This document shows positions 10,191-20,792 of a stretch of DNA of 64,000 nt, one piece after another. A program made the translations under genes and the position numbers. Every line of letters begins with the position of its first letter. Within the stretch, counting starts at the first letter, position 1. The stretch lies in the NCBI GenBank assembly GCA_947585745.1, contig CANPXF010000001.1:62001-126000 (forward strand). The letters run 5' to 3'. The DNA is from an uncultured Clostridia bacterium (lineage in GTDB: Bacteria > Bacillota > Clostridia > Oscillospirales > Acutalibacteraceae). The notes below the pieces were generated by a model. That model saw only the letters and a list, made by a program, of their open reading frames with translations. It did no database searches and was not told the DNA's origin.

Positions 10191-13100
10191 ATGAACACAA
10201 AAAAATATCCGATGTCAAAAACGGAATACGGAATGTATTTCTGCTTTGTATCCGAGCCTCAGGGACTGGAGTATAATCTGCCGTTTACCTTGAAGTTCAA
10301 AAAGCCTTTTGACATTGAAAAGCTGAAAACGGCGTTTTTGAAGGTTATATCAAATCATCGGAATTTAAAAAGCTGTTTTGAAACGGATAAAGACGGAAAG
10401 GTATGGCGTAAAATTTCCGATAAACCGATTGAAGTTGAAATAATTAAAACCGATAATGAGGATATTACCCCTTATGTAAAGCCGTTCGACCTTTCAACCG
10501 GTCCCTGTATGAGAGCGTACATATTCGACCGTTCGGACAGCGTAGAGCTCCTTTTTGACGTTCACCATATCATATTTGACGGCACATCCTCCGAAATCTT
10601 TGTAAAAGAGCTTGACTCGGCATTTCGCGGAGAGGAGCTGATTGCGGAAAAATACTCCGCCGTTGATTTCGCTGTTGACGAGCAAAAGCGCCTTGAAACA
10701 GACGAGTTTGAAAAGGGGCGCCGATATTACGGGGCGCTCCTTGACGAGGCGGAAACCGATATGATTCCTCTGCCCGACAAGGATCCAAAAGAAAAAATCC
10801 CGAAAAGCGTAAAATACATATTAAAACAAACAACTCCTGATGAAACACGCGCGTTTTCCCATAAAAATCAAATCAGAACGAGCGCGTTGTTTTATTCGGC
10901 GTTCGGTTATGTACTGTCTAAATACGCGGGTAGCGAGAACAGCGTGTTCTCAACTGTATTTAACGGACGAAACGGGGAAACTGCGGACTCAATAGGTATG
11001 TTTGTAAAGACCTTTCCCGTTGTCTGTAAACCAGGCGGAGGCAAAATTATCGATTACATAAGAGAAATTGACGGGCAGATAGGTCAAAGCCGAAGTCACA
11101 GCCTGTTCTCTTATGCCGACATATGCGCCGAAATGGATATAAATCCGCAGGTTTATTTCGCTTATCAGGGAGATTTTGCGAATACGAATCCCGTTTCCGT
11201 GTGCGGACAGGACACATACCGCGTACTCAATTTCACAAATGAGCTTAAAGTTGAGCTTAACTTTATACTTTACCGCAAAGAGGGAAAATTTGAAATTGAA
11301 TGTGAATACAACTCAGGCGCGTACACAGAGGGATTTATCAACGGTATTCTTGAGGCTTTGGACAAAGCCGTAAACGAATTTACCGTAAATGACGAGCTTA
11401 ATGAGGTTGACATTTTAAGCCAAAGCCAGCTTGAAATACTAAATTCCTTTAACGATACCGATGTCCCCTATGACGATACAAAAACATTTATTGACTTATT
11501 CCGAGAGCAGGTAAGGCTCCGCCCCGATAAGACCGCCCTTGTTTTCAAGGAAAACAGATATACCTACAGACAGCTTGACGAAATCACAGACAAAATCGCT
11601 TTTTATCTCAGAGGTAAAAACTGCGGTACGGAGGACGCCGTCGCTGTTTTGACAGGCCGTAGCGAATATATGACTATCTGTTCAATCGGCGTTTTGAAAT
11701 CGGGCGCGGCATACGAACCCCTTGACCCCACACATCCCGCCGAACGCCTGCAGTTTATGATAAAGGACGCGAACGCAAAAGCGCTTATCGCGGACGAAAA
11801 TTTCCTGCACCTCGTGCCCGACTTCGCGGGCGATATACTTAAAATCAGCGATATAAAAGATTTGCCCGCCTGCGCGACTTCTCTGCCCAAACCCGCTCCA
11901 AAAGATTTATTCGTACTGCTCTACACTTCGGGTTCAACGGGAACGCCGAAGGGCTGTATGATTACACACGGAAACCTGACAAACTTTATACACTGGTCAC
12001 ACAGAATCAATGAAATTACAGAAAAAAGCTCCTCCGCCGCGTACGCAAGCTACGGCTTTGACGCTCATATGATGGATATTTACCCCTACTTATCATTCGG
12101 CGGAACAGAGTATATCATTCCCGAAGAAAACCGTCTTGACTTAATGTGGATAAACGATTACTGCAGGGAAAACGGTATTACAAATATATTTATGACAACA
12201 CAGGTCGGCAGGGCTTTTATGACCTCAATAGACAACATCGCGCCTAAGATTATCAGTACGGGCGGAGAAACCCTGGTACCCTTTGAACCGGTCGGCGGAG
12301 TTAAATTCTACAACCTTTACGGCCCTACCGAATGTACTATTATTTCTACCTACTTCCTCGCGGATAAATATTACGACCCGTTCCCTATAGGAAAGCCCGT
12401 CAACAACGCACATATGTATATCGTTGACAAAAATCTCAAAAGGCTTCCCGTGGGAGCGGTGGGCGAACTGTGCATTTCGGGTCCGCTTGTGTCGAGGGGC
12501 TATCTTAACCGTCCCGAACAGACGGAGAAAACCTATGTTAAAAACCCGTTTGACAGCGACAAAGCCCACAGCGTTCTTTACCATACGGGCGATATTGTTA
12601 AATTTATGAACGACGGAAACATCTCCTATGTAGGCAGACGCGACGGAATGGTGAAAATCAGAGGTTACCGCATAGAGCTTTCCGAGGTTGAGGCCGTTAT
12701 AAGAGAATACGTCGGTATAAAAGACGCGACCGTTGTGGCAAAGGATTTGCCGACGGGCGGAAAATGCATTGTTGCGTATATAGTCTCCGATGAAAAAACA
12801 GACATTGACAAGCTTAAGGACTTTATCGGGGAGAAAAAGCCGTACTTTATGATACCCGAGGCGATAATGCAGATAGACAGTATTCCGCTTAATGTAAACG
12901 GCAAGGTCGATAAACGCAAGCTTCCCGAAATCAAGGCGGGAGATGCGGAAAAATCGGAGGAAACATCCAACCGCCCGCTCAACTCTCTTGAAACAAAAAT
13001 TGTTGGTATTATAAAGGGCATAACGGGAAACGATGATGATATAAACGTTTCCGCCGACTTAATGCGCGCGGGTATGACCTCTCTGTCAATAATCAAGCTC

Positions 13101-16100
13101 GCAGTGGAGCTTAATAAAACATTCGGCTATGACGCGGAAATAAAGCGCCTTATGAGCGGATGCACCGTATTATCGCTCGAGGATGATATTGTTGAGTATC
13201 TTTTGGAAAATATAGGAAATGAAAAAAATCCGTACGATGAAAGCGATTCCGTCAAAGCCGTTAAAAAGGATTATGCTCCCCTCTCCTACACCCAGTACGG
13301 CGTTTACTCGGAATGTATGAAGCGCCCCGGGGATACATTCTACAATATCCCGTTTTTCTATAAATTTCCTCTCTCATTTGATGAGAAAAAGCTGGCGTCG
13401 GCGATTGAAAAGGTTCTCTCCTCTCACCCGTATATCTTCACACGTCTGACTATAAAAGACGACGACGTGGTACAGATTAAGCATAGCTCCGAAAATTTTT
13501 GCGTTCCTGTCAAAATTATGAACGAAAAAGAGCTTGAAAGCTACAAAAAAGGCTTTGTAAAGCCATATAAACTGATGGACTCACAGCTGTTTAAAATAGA
13601 AATAATTAAAACGGAAAAGGGAATTTATCTCCTTTCCGACTTTCACCATATTATTTTTGACGGCGGTTCAATGGGACTGTTTATAGGCGACTTAAAGAGT
13701 TGTTACGAGGGCGGAGAAATTTCCGCTGAAGCATACGACTACTTTGACTACGTTAATGAGGAAATCAAAAACAAGTCGAGCGAGGAATTTAAAAATGCGG
13801 AAAAATATGTTTCGGATATGCTCTCCGAGTGCGAAAGCGCTGACGAGCTCACCCCTGATTTGGGAGGACTTCCCGAAAACGGAAGCTCCGATATGGTATC
13901 GATACCGTTCGATATGGAGTGTATATCGAAATTCTGCGCGGAAAACGACGTTACGCCCGCGCATCTGTTCCTCGCCTCCGTTATGTATGTCGTTTCAAGG
14001 TTTACAAACAGCCGTAACGCGTATATCAACACAATCAGTAACGGCCGTTCCGATATGAGGCTGAACAACTGCTTCGGTATGTTTGTAAAAACGCTTCCAT
14101 TAGGCTTGGAAATTGAGGATATTTCCGCTATTGAGCTCGTTAAATCCGCAAAGGATTTGCTTATCAATTCAATTTCCAATGAGATTTATCCTTACGCAGA
14201 CGTATGCCGAAAATACAATTACGCTCCGAATATTATGTACGCTTACCAGCTCGGTGTTTCCGACGATGTTTACATCGACAACGAGCTGATTGAAAATGAT
14301 ATGATAGGCGAGCGAAAGGTTAAATTTAAAACGGGCGTTTATATCGAGGACAATAACGGTCAGGAATGTATCGACGTATTGTATAACAACGCTGTATACA
14401 GCAAAGAGCTTATGGAAACGTTCGCGAACGCCGTAAAGACCGTTACCGAAAAAATTATAAAAGCTCCCGAGCAAAAAGTCCGTAAAATCTCAATGCTCGA
14501 TAAAACGAATGCTGAAAAAATCGAGAGCTTTTCACAAACTGAAATTAAAGAACCCGAAATTAAACTTTTACACGAGCTTTTTGAAAAGCAAGTAGCTTTA
14601 CATCCCGACAAAACGGCGCTTGTCGCGTGCGACGGAAAATACACATATTCACAGCTTGATAAGCGCGCGAATATAATCGCCAACAACCTGATTGCAAAGG
14701 GCGTTAAAAAGGGCTGTAGAGTAGTTATTCTTCTTGAAAGAACCTCTCGGTTCTTCGCCTCTATGCTCGGTATTCTTAAGGCGGGAGCGGCGTTTATTCC
14801 GACCTGTCCCGAATATCCGAAAGAGCGTATTGAAAATATAATCGAAGACAGCGGCGCTGATTTTGTTATAACCTTCGGCGAGCTTCTTAACCGTTATGAA
14901 AAAACGGTTGATATTGCAGAGCTTGAAAAGGGAAGTAATGACGAAAGGCCCGCAGTTGACATTTCCCCCGAAGACCTCGCCTATCTTATCTACACCTCTG
15001 GCTCAACAGGAAAGCCAAAGGGCGTAATGTTAAGGCATATAGGTATCGCAAGCTTCCTCACGGACAACAAACATAATCTTCCGATAAGCTACATTACCGA
15101 AAACTGCAAATGCTACGGTTCGGTTACAACAATTTCATTTGACTTGTCGCTGAAAGAAACTATGGGCTCTCTGTGCAACGGAATTACTCTTGCTTTCGCA
15201 AGTGATGACCAGACAATGAATCCTATGTCGCTCGCGCAGTTCTTCAAGGAAAACAACGTAGACGCGTTTAACTCCACGCCGTCAAGATTATTAGTTTATA
15301 TGGAGCTCCCCGAATTTGAGCAGGCGATGAAAAACTGCAAGGTAATCCTTTCAGGCGGAGAAAAATACCCCTACAAGCTTTTACAGGTTCTCAAAGAAAA
15401 AACCGACGCAAAAATCATCAACACCTACGGCCCTACCGAAGTTACGGTTTCGTCAAACGCGAAGGACCTTACCTTCGCCGACGAAATTTCCGTCGGTAAA
15501 CCGCTGTTGAATTATAAGGAATACATAGTTGACCTTGACGATAACAAACTGCCCGCAGGCGTAACAGGCGAATTGATTATCGGAGGTTTGGGCGTTGCTT
15601 TAGGCTATAATAATCTGCCACAACAAACAGAGAAATCCTTTATAGAATATGAGGGACAGAGATTTTACCGTTCGGGCGACTACGCAAAATGGAGAGAAAA
15701 CGGCGACGTAATTATCCTTGGAAGAAAAGACAATCAGGTAAAATTAAGAGGTCTGCGTATCGAGCTCGGGGAAATTGAAAAATCCCTCACAAATATTGAG
15801 GGTGTCCGCTCTGCCGTAGTAGTCATTAAAAAGCTCGGAAATGAGGACAACCTCTGCGCCTACTATACCGCTGACAGGCAAATGGATATAGATTTTCTAA
15901 AGGATGAGCTGAAGAAAACCCTTACCGAATATATGATTCCCGCCTTCTTTAATCAGCTTGAGGAGCTTCCCCTCACTCCAAACGGAAAGGTAAATCTCAA
16001 GGCCTTGAGCGAGCCTGTTATCGCGGAAAAAAGTAAAAAGAATATCGAAAAGCCCGCTAATACCGTGGAAAAACAGTTCTGCAAAATTTTCGCCGATATT

Positions 16101-17480
16101 TTAAATATTGACGAGGTATCCGCAACCGACAGCTTCTTTGATTTAGGCGGTACGTCGCTTACCGTAACAAGAGTTGTAATTGAGGCGAGCAAAATTGATT
16201 ACGACATAGCCTACGGCGACGTGTTCTCATACCCGACTCCGAGAATGCTCGCAAGGCTTGTAATGGGCTCGAAGAAAGGCGATGACGGCTTTGATAATCT
16301 CGCAAGCTACGATTACGGCAATATCGAGAACGTTCTTGCAAAAAATACCGTTGACAGCTTCTTAAAAGGAGAAAAGCAGATAATCGGCGATGTAATTCTT
16401 ACGGGCGCAACGGGATTCCTCGGAATTCATATTCTTTATGAGCTTCTTAAAAGCTATAACGGAAACGTATACTGTATGCTCCGAGGAAGGGGCGATACCT
16501 CCGCTCGGGAAAGACTTCAAAATATGTTCTATTATTATTTCGAGGAAAACATATTGGAAGAATACGGCAAGAGAGTACGTATTGTTGACGGCGATATTGT
16601 AAGAAAAGAATCATTTGACGCTTTATCTGAATTTAAAGCCGACACATTCATAAATTGCGCGGCAAACGTTAAGCACTTTTCAAAGGGTACTGATATTGAA
16701 GACGTAAACTATCACGGCGTACAGAATATACTCGAATTTTGTAAAAACACGGGAATAAGACTTGTCCACGTTTCTACAATGAGCGTAGGCGGTATGTTTA
16801 TAGGCGAACCGGGAGAGGTTACGCACCTTAAAGAAAATCAGCTGTACTTCGGTCAGACCTTGAACTCTAAATACACAAACGCGAAATTCCTCGCGGAGCG
16901 TGAAATTTTGGAGAACGCCTCAAAGGGTATGAATGTAAAGATAATGAGAGTGGGAACACTGGCGCCGAGAGAACGCGATGGAGAATATCAGATAAACTTC
17001 ACCACCAACAGCTTTATGGGCAGACTTAAATCCACATTTCTTATAGGCTCTTATCCCTACGAGAGTATGGACTCGCCCTTTGAGCTTTCGCCTATCGACT
17101 ACACGGCAAAGGCTGTTTTACTTCTTGCGCAAACTCCGAAGGAGTGTACCGTATTCCACCCGTATAACAATCATTCACTTCTTATGAACGATTTGTATCT
17201 TGAGATGGGTATGACCGGACTTAGCGCCCGCCCCGTTGAAAATGACGAGTACGAAAAAGCTTTGGACGAGGCAAAGAAAGATTCTGAAAAAGCGAAGGTT
17301 TTGTCAAGCTTTATCGCCTATGAAAATATGGGACACGGCAAAAAGACCTACTCCGTCGGCAAAAGCAACGCCTTTACAATGCAGATACTTTACAGGCTCG
17401 GATTCAGATGGCCCGTTACCTCGCTTGATTATATGAAAAGATTTCTTGTAGCTTTAAAAGGACTGGATTTTTTCGAGTAA
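10191..17480 (+). CDS. Dimodular nonribosomal peptide synthetase, C-A-T-C-A-T-R with terminal thioester reductase
   Basis: C1 HHIIFDG; A1 LLYTSGSTGTPKG; T1 AGMTSLSI; C2 HHIIFDG; A2 LIYTSGSTGKPKG; T2 DLGGTSL; reductase VILTGATGFLG with YTNAK. Confidence 0.96.
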   Translation: MNTKKYPMSKTEYGMYFCFVSEPQGLEYNLPFTLKFKKPFDIEKLKTAFLKVISNHRNLKSCFETDKDGKVWRKISDKPIEVEIIKTDNEDITPYVKPFDLSTGPCMRAYIFDRSDSVELLFDVHHIIFDGTSSEIFVKELDSAFRGEELIAEKYSAVDFAVDEQKRLETDEFEKGRRYYGALLDEAETDMIPLPDKDPKEKIPKSVKYILKQTTPDETRAFSHKNQIRTSALFYSAFGYVLSKYAGSENSVFSTVFNGRNGETADSIGMFVKTFPVVCKPGGGKIIDYIREIDGQIGQSRSHSLFSYADICAEMDINPQVYFAYQGDFANTNPVSVCGQDTYRVLNFTNELKVELNFILYRKEGKFEIECEYNSGAYTEGFINGILEALDKAVNEFTVNDELNEVDILSQSQLEILNSFNDTDVPYDDTKTFIDLFREQVRLRPDKTALVFKENRYTYRQLDEITDKIAFYLRGKNCGTEDAVAVLTGRSEYMTICSIGVLKSGAAYEPLDPTHPAERLQFMIKDANAKALIADENFLHLVPDFAGDILKISDIKDLPACATSLPKPAPKDLFVLLYTSGSTGTPKGCMITHGNLTNFIHWSHRINEITEKSSSAAYASYGFDAHMMDIYPYLSFGGTEYIIPEENRLDLMWINDYCRENGITNIFMTTQVGRAFMTSIDNIAPKIISTGGETLVPFEPVGGVKFYNLYGPTECTIISTYFLADKYYDPFPIGKPVNNAHMYIVDKNLKRLPVGAVGELCISGPLVSRGYLNRPEQTEKTYVKNPFDSDKAHSVLYHTGDIVKFMNDGNISYVGRRDGMVKIRGYRIELSEVEAVIREYVGIKDATVVAKDLPTGGKCIVAYIVSDEKTDIDKLKDFIGEKKPYFMIPEAIMQIDSIPLNVNGKVDKRKLPEIKAGDAEKSEETSNRPLNSLETKIVGIIKGITGNDDDINVSADLMRAGMTSLSIIKLAVELNKTFGYDAEIKRLMSGCTVLSLEDDIVEYLLENIGNEKNPYDESDSVKAVKKDYAPLSYTQYGVYSECMKRPGDTFYNIPFFYKFPLSFDEKKLASAIEKVLSSHPYIFTRLTIKDDDVVQIKHSSENFCVPVKIMNEKELESYKKGFVKPYKLMDSQLFKIEIIKTEKGIYLLSDFHHIIFDGGSMGLFIGDLKSCYEGGEISAEAYDYFDYVNEEIKNKSSEEFKNAEKYVSDMLSECESADELTPDLGGLPENGSSDMVSIPFDMECISKFCAENDVTPAHLFLASVMYVVSRFTNSRNAYINTISNGRSDMRLNNCFGMFVKTLPLGLEIEDISAIELVKSAKDLLINSISNEIYPYADVCRKYNYAPNIMYAYQLGVSDDVYIDNELIENDMIGERKVKFKTGVYIEDNNGQECIDVLYNNAVYSKELMETFANAVKTVTEKIIKAPEQKVRKISMLDKTNAEKIESFSQTEIKEPEIKLLHELFEKQVALHPDKTALVACDGKYTYSQLDKRANIIANNLIAKGVKKGCRVVILLERTSRFFASMLGILKAGAAFIPTCPEYPKERIENIIEDSGADFVITFGELLNRYEKTVDIAELEKGSNDERPAVDISPEDLAYLIYTSGSTGKPKGVMLRHIGIASFLTDNKHNLPISYITENCKCYGSVTTISFDLSLKETMGSLCNGITLAFASDDQTMNPMSLAQFFKENNVDAFNSTPSRLLVYMELPEFEQAMKNCKVILSGGEKYPYKLLQVLKEKTDAKIINTYGPTEVTVSSNAKDLTFADEISVGKPLLNYKEYIVDLDDNKLPAGVTGELIIGGLGVALGYNNLPQQTEKSFIEYEGQRFYRSGDYAKWRENGDVIILGRKDNQVKLRGLRIELGEIEKSLTNIEGVRSAVVVIKKLGNEDNLCAYYTADRQMDIDFLKDELKKTLTEYMIPAFFNQLEELPLTPNGKVNLKALSEPVIAEKSKKNIEKPANTVEKQFCKIFADILNIDEVSATDSFFDLGGTSLTVTRVVIEASKIDYDIAYGDVFSYPTPRMLARLVMGSKKGDDGFDNLASYDYGNIENVLAKNTVDSFLKGEKQIIGDVILTGATGFLGIHILYELLKSYNGNVYCMLRGRGDTSARERLQNMFYYYFEENILEEYGKRVRIVDGDIVRKESFDALSEFKADTFINCAANVKHFSKGTDIEDVNYHGVQNILEFCKNTGIRLVHVSTMSVGGMFIGEPGEVTHLKENQLYFGQTLNSKYTNAKFLAEREILENASKGMNVKIMRVGTLAPRERDGEYQINFTTNSFMGRLKSTFLIGSYPYESMDSPFELSPIDYTAKAVLLLAQTPKECTVFHPYNNHSLLMNDLYLEMGMTGLSARPVENDEYEKALDEAKKDSEKAKVLSSFIAYENMGHGKKTYSVGKSNAFTMQILYRLGFRWPVTSLDYMKRFLVALKGLDFFE

Positions 17481-17521
17481 ATATTTTATAAACAGGTTTG
17501 TTAAAAATAAAGGAACAATAA

Positions 17522-17938
17522 ATGAAAATACGGCTTAAAGCGACCACGGAAAATTTAACAAAACTTATATCTTCCTGCGAGAATTATCTCATATCGGAGT
17601 TTTCATCTGGCGACGGCTTTAATCTTTTGATTACAGCCGTCGAGGAAGCCTTTGTAAACATAGCAAGCTACGCCTACAAAAATGAAACGGGCTATGTGGA
17701 TTTTGAAATTTCTCGTATAGATAACAATCGGGTAAAAGTAATTTTTACAGACAGAGGAATACCCTTTAACCCGATTATGTTTAACAGCGGGGAAAATGTA
17801 GAAAACAACCTTGACATACTTATTCCCGGAGGACTCGGAATCGAATTGATTAAACGTTCAATGAAAAATCTGCGGTACAAATACATAAACGAAAAAAACA
17901 TTTTTTCATTTGAGGCAATACGGGAGAAAAGCAAATGA
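17522..17938 (+). CDS. RsbW/SpoIIAB-like anti-sigma serine kinase (HATPase_c)
   Basis: 'LITAVEEAFVNIASYAY' (N box), 'VIFTDRGIPFNP' (G1), 'GGLGIELIKRSM' (G2). Confidence 0.9.
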   Translation: MKIRLKATTENLTKLISSCENYLISEFSSGDGFNLLITAVEEAFVNIASYAYKNETGYVDFEISRIDNNRVKVIFTDRGIPFNPIMFNSGENVENNLDILIPGGLGIELIKRSMKNLRYKYINEKNIFSFEAIREKSK

Positions 17939-19878
17939 AAACAAAAGCTGTTATTATAAAAAGACAAATTATCGGTTTTATCCTGTGTACTCTTATACTC
18001 GCCGGCTTAAATATAATGACCAGAACTATTCCCTTACTTAATGATTACGGAGAATTTAGAGTATCAGGCTTTTTCTCGGTATTTGCCGGAATGTTCTTCG
18101 GCCCCTCGGGCGCTTTAGGATGCGCGGTCGGAAATTTTTTATCGGACTTGTACAGCGATTTAAACTTTGCAAATGTATGCGGATTTTTAGCTAACTTTCT
18201 TTTTGCCTGGCTTCCCTATCGTCTGTGGCATACTCTGTTTCCCGTTGAAAAACACAAATTACAATATATAACCTCGAACACTACTCTGCTAAAATATATC
18301 TTTATAATCGTTTTTTCAACCGTAGCTTCAATGTCTCTGCTTTCATCTTCATTTGATATTTTAGGCATATGCAAATTTAATGTTTCTTTTACACCTGTTG
18401 TTCTTTATGATATTTACTTTGCCCTTTTCTGGGGAACAACAACTTTTCTTATTGTTTACAGACTGTTCCCGCAATATATTCACATTCCCTATAAGGTGTA
18501 TAATTACAGTTATAATCATAAAAGATACCTGCCCGACTACATAATTTGTCTTGTTATAATTATTGCCGTTATATTTAGAATTTTGCTTTCAGGACCCGAT
18601 GGAAACAGGTCGCTTTCAGAAGATGTTTTGGACGCTGTTATTATTTCATTTACAATCGTTCTTGCGTTTCTTCCAATTAGAAGAAGCGGAAAAAAAGAAC
18701 CGAACGGGCAAACCGGGTTTAAAAAAAGCAAAGGACTGCAATCCCAAATAATAACGGTATTTTTTCTGTTTATTGCATTCAGCACAAGTGTTTTCGCGTC
18801 GATGCTTTCATTTGACACCTTTAATTATATAAACAGATACGTAGGCATAAAATTTTATCTTGAAACCTTGCTTGTCAATATTTTTAAACAGGTAAATCTC
18901 TGCGGATTTTTGTTTATCCTTTTACTTATGATTCTACTTAATTGGATAGAAAAAAGAATAACACGGTATGTAACAAAAATAGCCGATACCGCGGATAACT
19001 TTGTTGAAAACGGACTTAAAACAGATTTTCCCAAATTAAATAAGGACAAGATAAGCGATGAAATTCTGATGCTGGCAAGCTCCTATAAAAAAATGTCGTC
19101 GGACATTGCGGGCTATATTAAAGAAGTCGAGGAGCATACAAAACGCGAGGAAAACATAAGACTTACCATAGATATGGCGGCAAAAATACAGGCAGGTATT
19201 CTGCCCAAGCCTCTTAACGACAAAAAGTTTTCACTTTCCGCTTATATAAAACCCGCAAAAATTGTCGGCGGTGATTTTTACGACTACATAAAGCTCGACG
19301 ACGACAGACTGCTTTTATGTATAGCGGACGTGTCGTCAAAGGGAATCCCTGCGGCTATGTTTATGGCATTGGCAGGTATACTGGTAAAATGCAACAGAAA
19401 TCTTTCTCCCGAAAAAATCCTTTACAATGTAAACAATTATCTTTGCGAAACAAACAGCGAGAATATGTTTGTAACAATGTTCGTAGGAATTATCGACCGC
19501 AAAAAAAGAGTTTTTGAATTTGCAAACGCGGGCCATAACTACCCCATTATCAAAAACGGGGGCGAAATTAAATGGCTTAAAGCACAGCCCGACCTTATGG
19601 CGGGGGTATTTCCCGAAATCACCTATCATCTTAACAGTATCGACATTAAAAGTGATTTTGAGGTTTTCGTTTATACCGACGGTATAAACGAGGCGGAGGA
19701 TTTAAACAGTAACTTTTTCGGAAATGAACGGCTTGAAAAGCTTTTTAAAACGGTCAGTATGTTAAACGCGGGCACAGACGAACAGCTCAAGCTTATAATA
19801 AAAGAAATTGAGGGCTTTACAAAAGGCGCGAAGCAATCAGACGATATTACCGCGATGATTATAAAAATCAATGAATAA
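17935..19878 (+). CDS. Membrane SpoIIE-family PP2C serine phosphatase
   Basis: N-terminal multi-TM region, HAMP-like linker, PP2C domain ('PAKIVGGDFYDYIKLDDDRLLLCIADVSSKGIPAAMFMA', 'EVFVYTDGINEA', 'QSDDITAMII'). Overlaps the upstream gene by 4 nt. Confidence 0.93.
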   Translation: MKTKAVIIKRQIIGFILCTLILAGLNIMTRTIPLLNDYGEFRVSGFFSVFAGMFFGPSGALGCAVGNFLSDLYSDLNFANVCGFLANFLFAWLPYRLWHTLFPVEKHKLQYITSNTTLLKYIFIIVFSTVASMSLLSSSFDILGICKFNVSFTPVVLYDIYFALFWGTTTFLIVYRLFPQYIHIPYKVYNYSYNHKRYLPDYIICLVIIIAVIFRILLSGPDGNRSLSEDVLDAVIISFTIVLAFLPIRRSGKKEPNGQTGFKKSKGLQSQIITVFFLFIAFSTSVFASMLSFDTFNYINRYVGIKFYLETLLVNIFKQVNLCGFLFILLLMILLNWIEKRITRYVTKIADTADNFVENGLKTDFPKLNKDKISDEILMLASSYKKMSSDIAGYIKEVEEHTKREENIRLTIDMAAKIQAGILPKPLNDKKFSLSAYIKPAKIVGGDFYDYIKLDDDRLLLCIADVSSKGIPAAMFMALAGILVKCNRNLSPEKILYNVNNYLCETNSENMFVTMFVGIIDRKKRVFEFANAGHNYPIIKNGGEIKWLKAQPDLMAGVFPEITYHLNSIDIKSDFEVFVYTDGINEAEDLNSNFFGNERLEKLFKTVSMLNAGTDEQLKLIIKEIEGFTKGAKQSDDITAMIIKINE

Positions 19879-19931
19879 TCAAAATTCCGTTCATTCACAT
19901 TTAATGAACGGTTCGCGCAGCGCCGCTAAAG

Positions 19932-20489
19932 TTGTTTATTGGGATGGTAGCGAAAAAGGGGTGTGTAATTATTCTGAATAAAAAAACATTAATTATTTCA
20001 TGGGTAATTTTGATAGCAATGTTAAGTCTATTTGTTGGTTGTAATTCTTTAAAAGATAATGTAAAAGAAATAACGGCAAGTTCAGGGAATAAAACTATAC
20101 CTGTTTTCTCTAACGGAGAAGACTTTAAAACAATAATGAAATCTCTAAGCTTAGAAGAGTTGGTTTACATCAAAAATAAAGAACGAGTGTTGATTAAATT
20201 TAATGAAAAAAGCCCAAAAAACATACAATTAACTGAACACATTTTAAATAAAAACGGAACACCTAAGTTTGCCTCTGAAAAAACAGGAAAAATAATTAAA
20301 ACGAAATTGGATAAAAATAAAACTTCTTTTAAAGTCGAACCCAATTTAGCTGCGTCATTAAGCTCAAATGGCAATGATTTTAATCCCGGGGCAACGATAA
20401 AGGGATACCACCTTGTTTGTGATTGGGGTAACAATCAGTCAGACTATTATTTTGTTATAAGAGGTGACGCGGCTGTTTCAAACAAATAG
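19932..20489 (+). CDS. Putative lipoprotein
   Basis: Hydrophobic segment followed by lipobox-like 'LFVGC'; exact start uncertain. Confidence 0.55.
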   Translation: MFIGMVAKKGCVIILNKKTLIISWVILIAMLSLFVGCNSLKDNVKEITASSGNKTIPVFSNGEDFKTIMKSLSLEELVYIKNKERVLIKFNEKSPKNIQLTEHILNKNGTPKFASEKTGKIIKTKLDKNKTSFKVEPNLAASLSSNGNDFNPGATIKGYHLVCDWGNNQSDYYFVIRGDAAVSNK

Positions 20490-20733
20490 CCGGAAAATCT
20501 TTTCAAATTGTATTGTTATAAAAATTTAATATTATGTAAAAATAATTCTTATAACATAATTAGTGAAAAACACCGGGTTAATTATAAACTTGTGTTTTTT
20601 CATTTTTTAAATTCTCCGTGTACCCTGATAACGCGTTTTTACTTTTTTATTCGTAAAATTGACAATACTCAAATAAGGTTGTCAAATTGTTAATATAATT
20701 GATATTAAATAATATAATTAATAATAAAAATTA

Positions 20734-20757
20734 ACGCCTGCCTTTTCGGCAGGCTTT
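20734..20757 (+). terminator. Terminator-like hairpin upstream of MATE gene
   Basis: GCCTGCC-ttttc-GGCAGGC-TTTAT. Confidence 0.55.
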
Positions 20758-20792
20758 ATATGCGTTTTAATAAATATTCGGAGGAAATACGA

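Noticed and set aside
13748-14179. 143-aa minus-strand ORF inside the NRPS gene
   Set aside because: Antisense shadow; the NRPS frame is continuous and shows all core motifs.
19887-19911. Hairpin CCGTTCATT-cacattt-AATGAACGG after the SpoIIE gene as an intrinsic terminator
   Set aside because: A real inverted repeat, but no T-tract follows on the plus strand, so not called a terminator.
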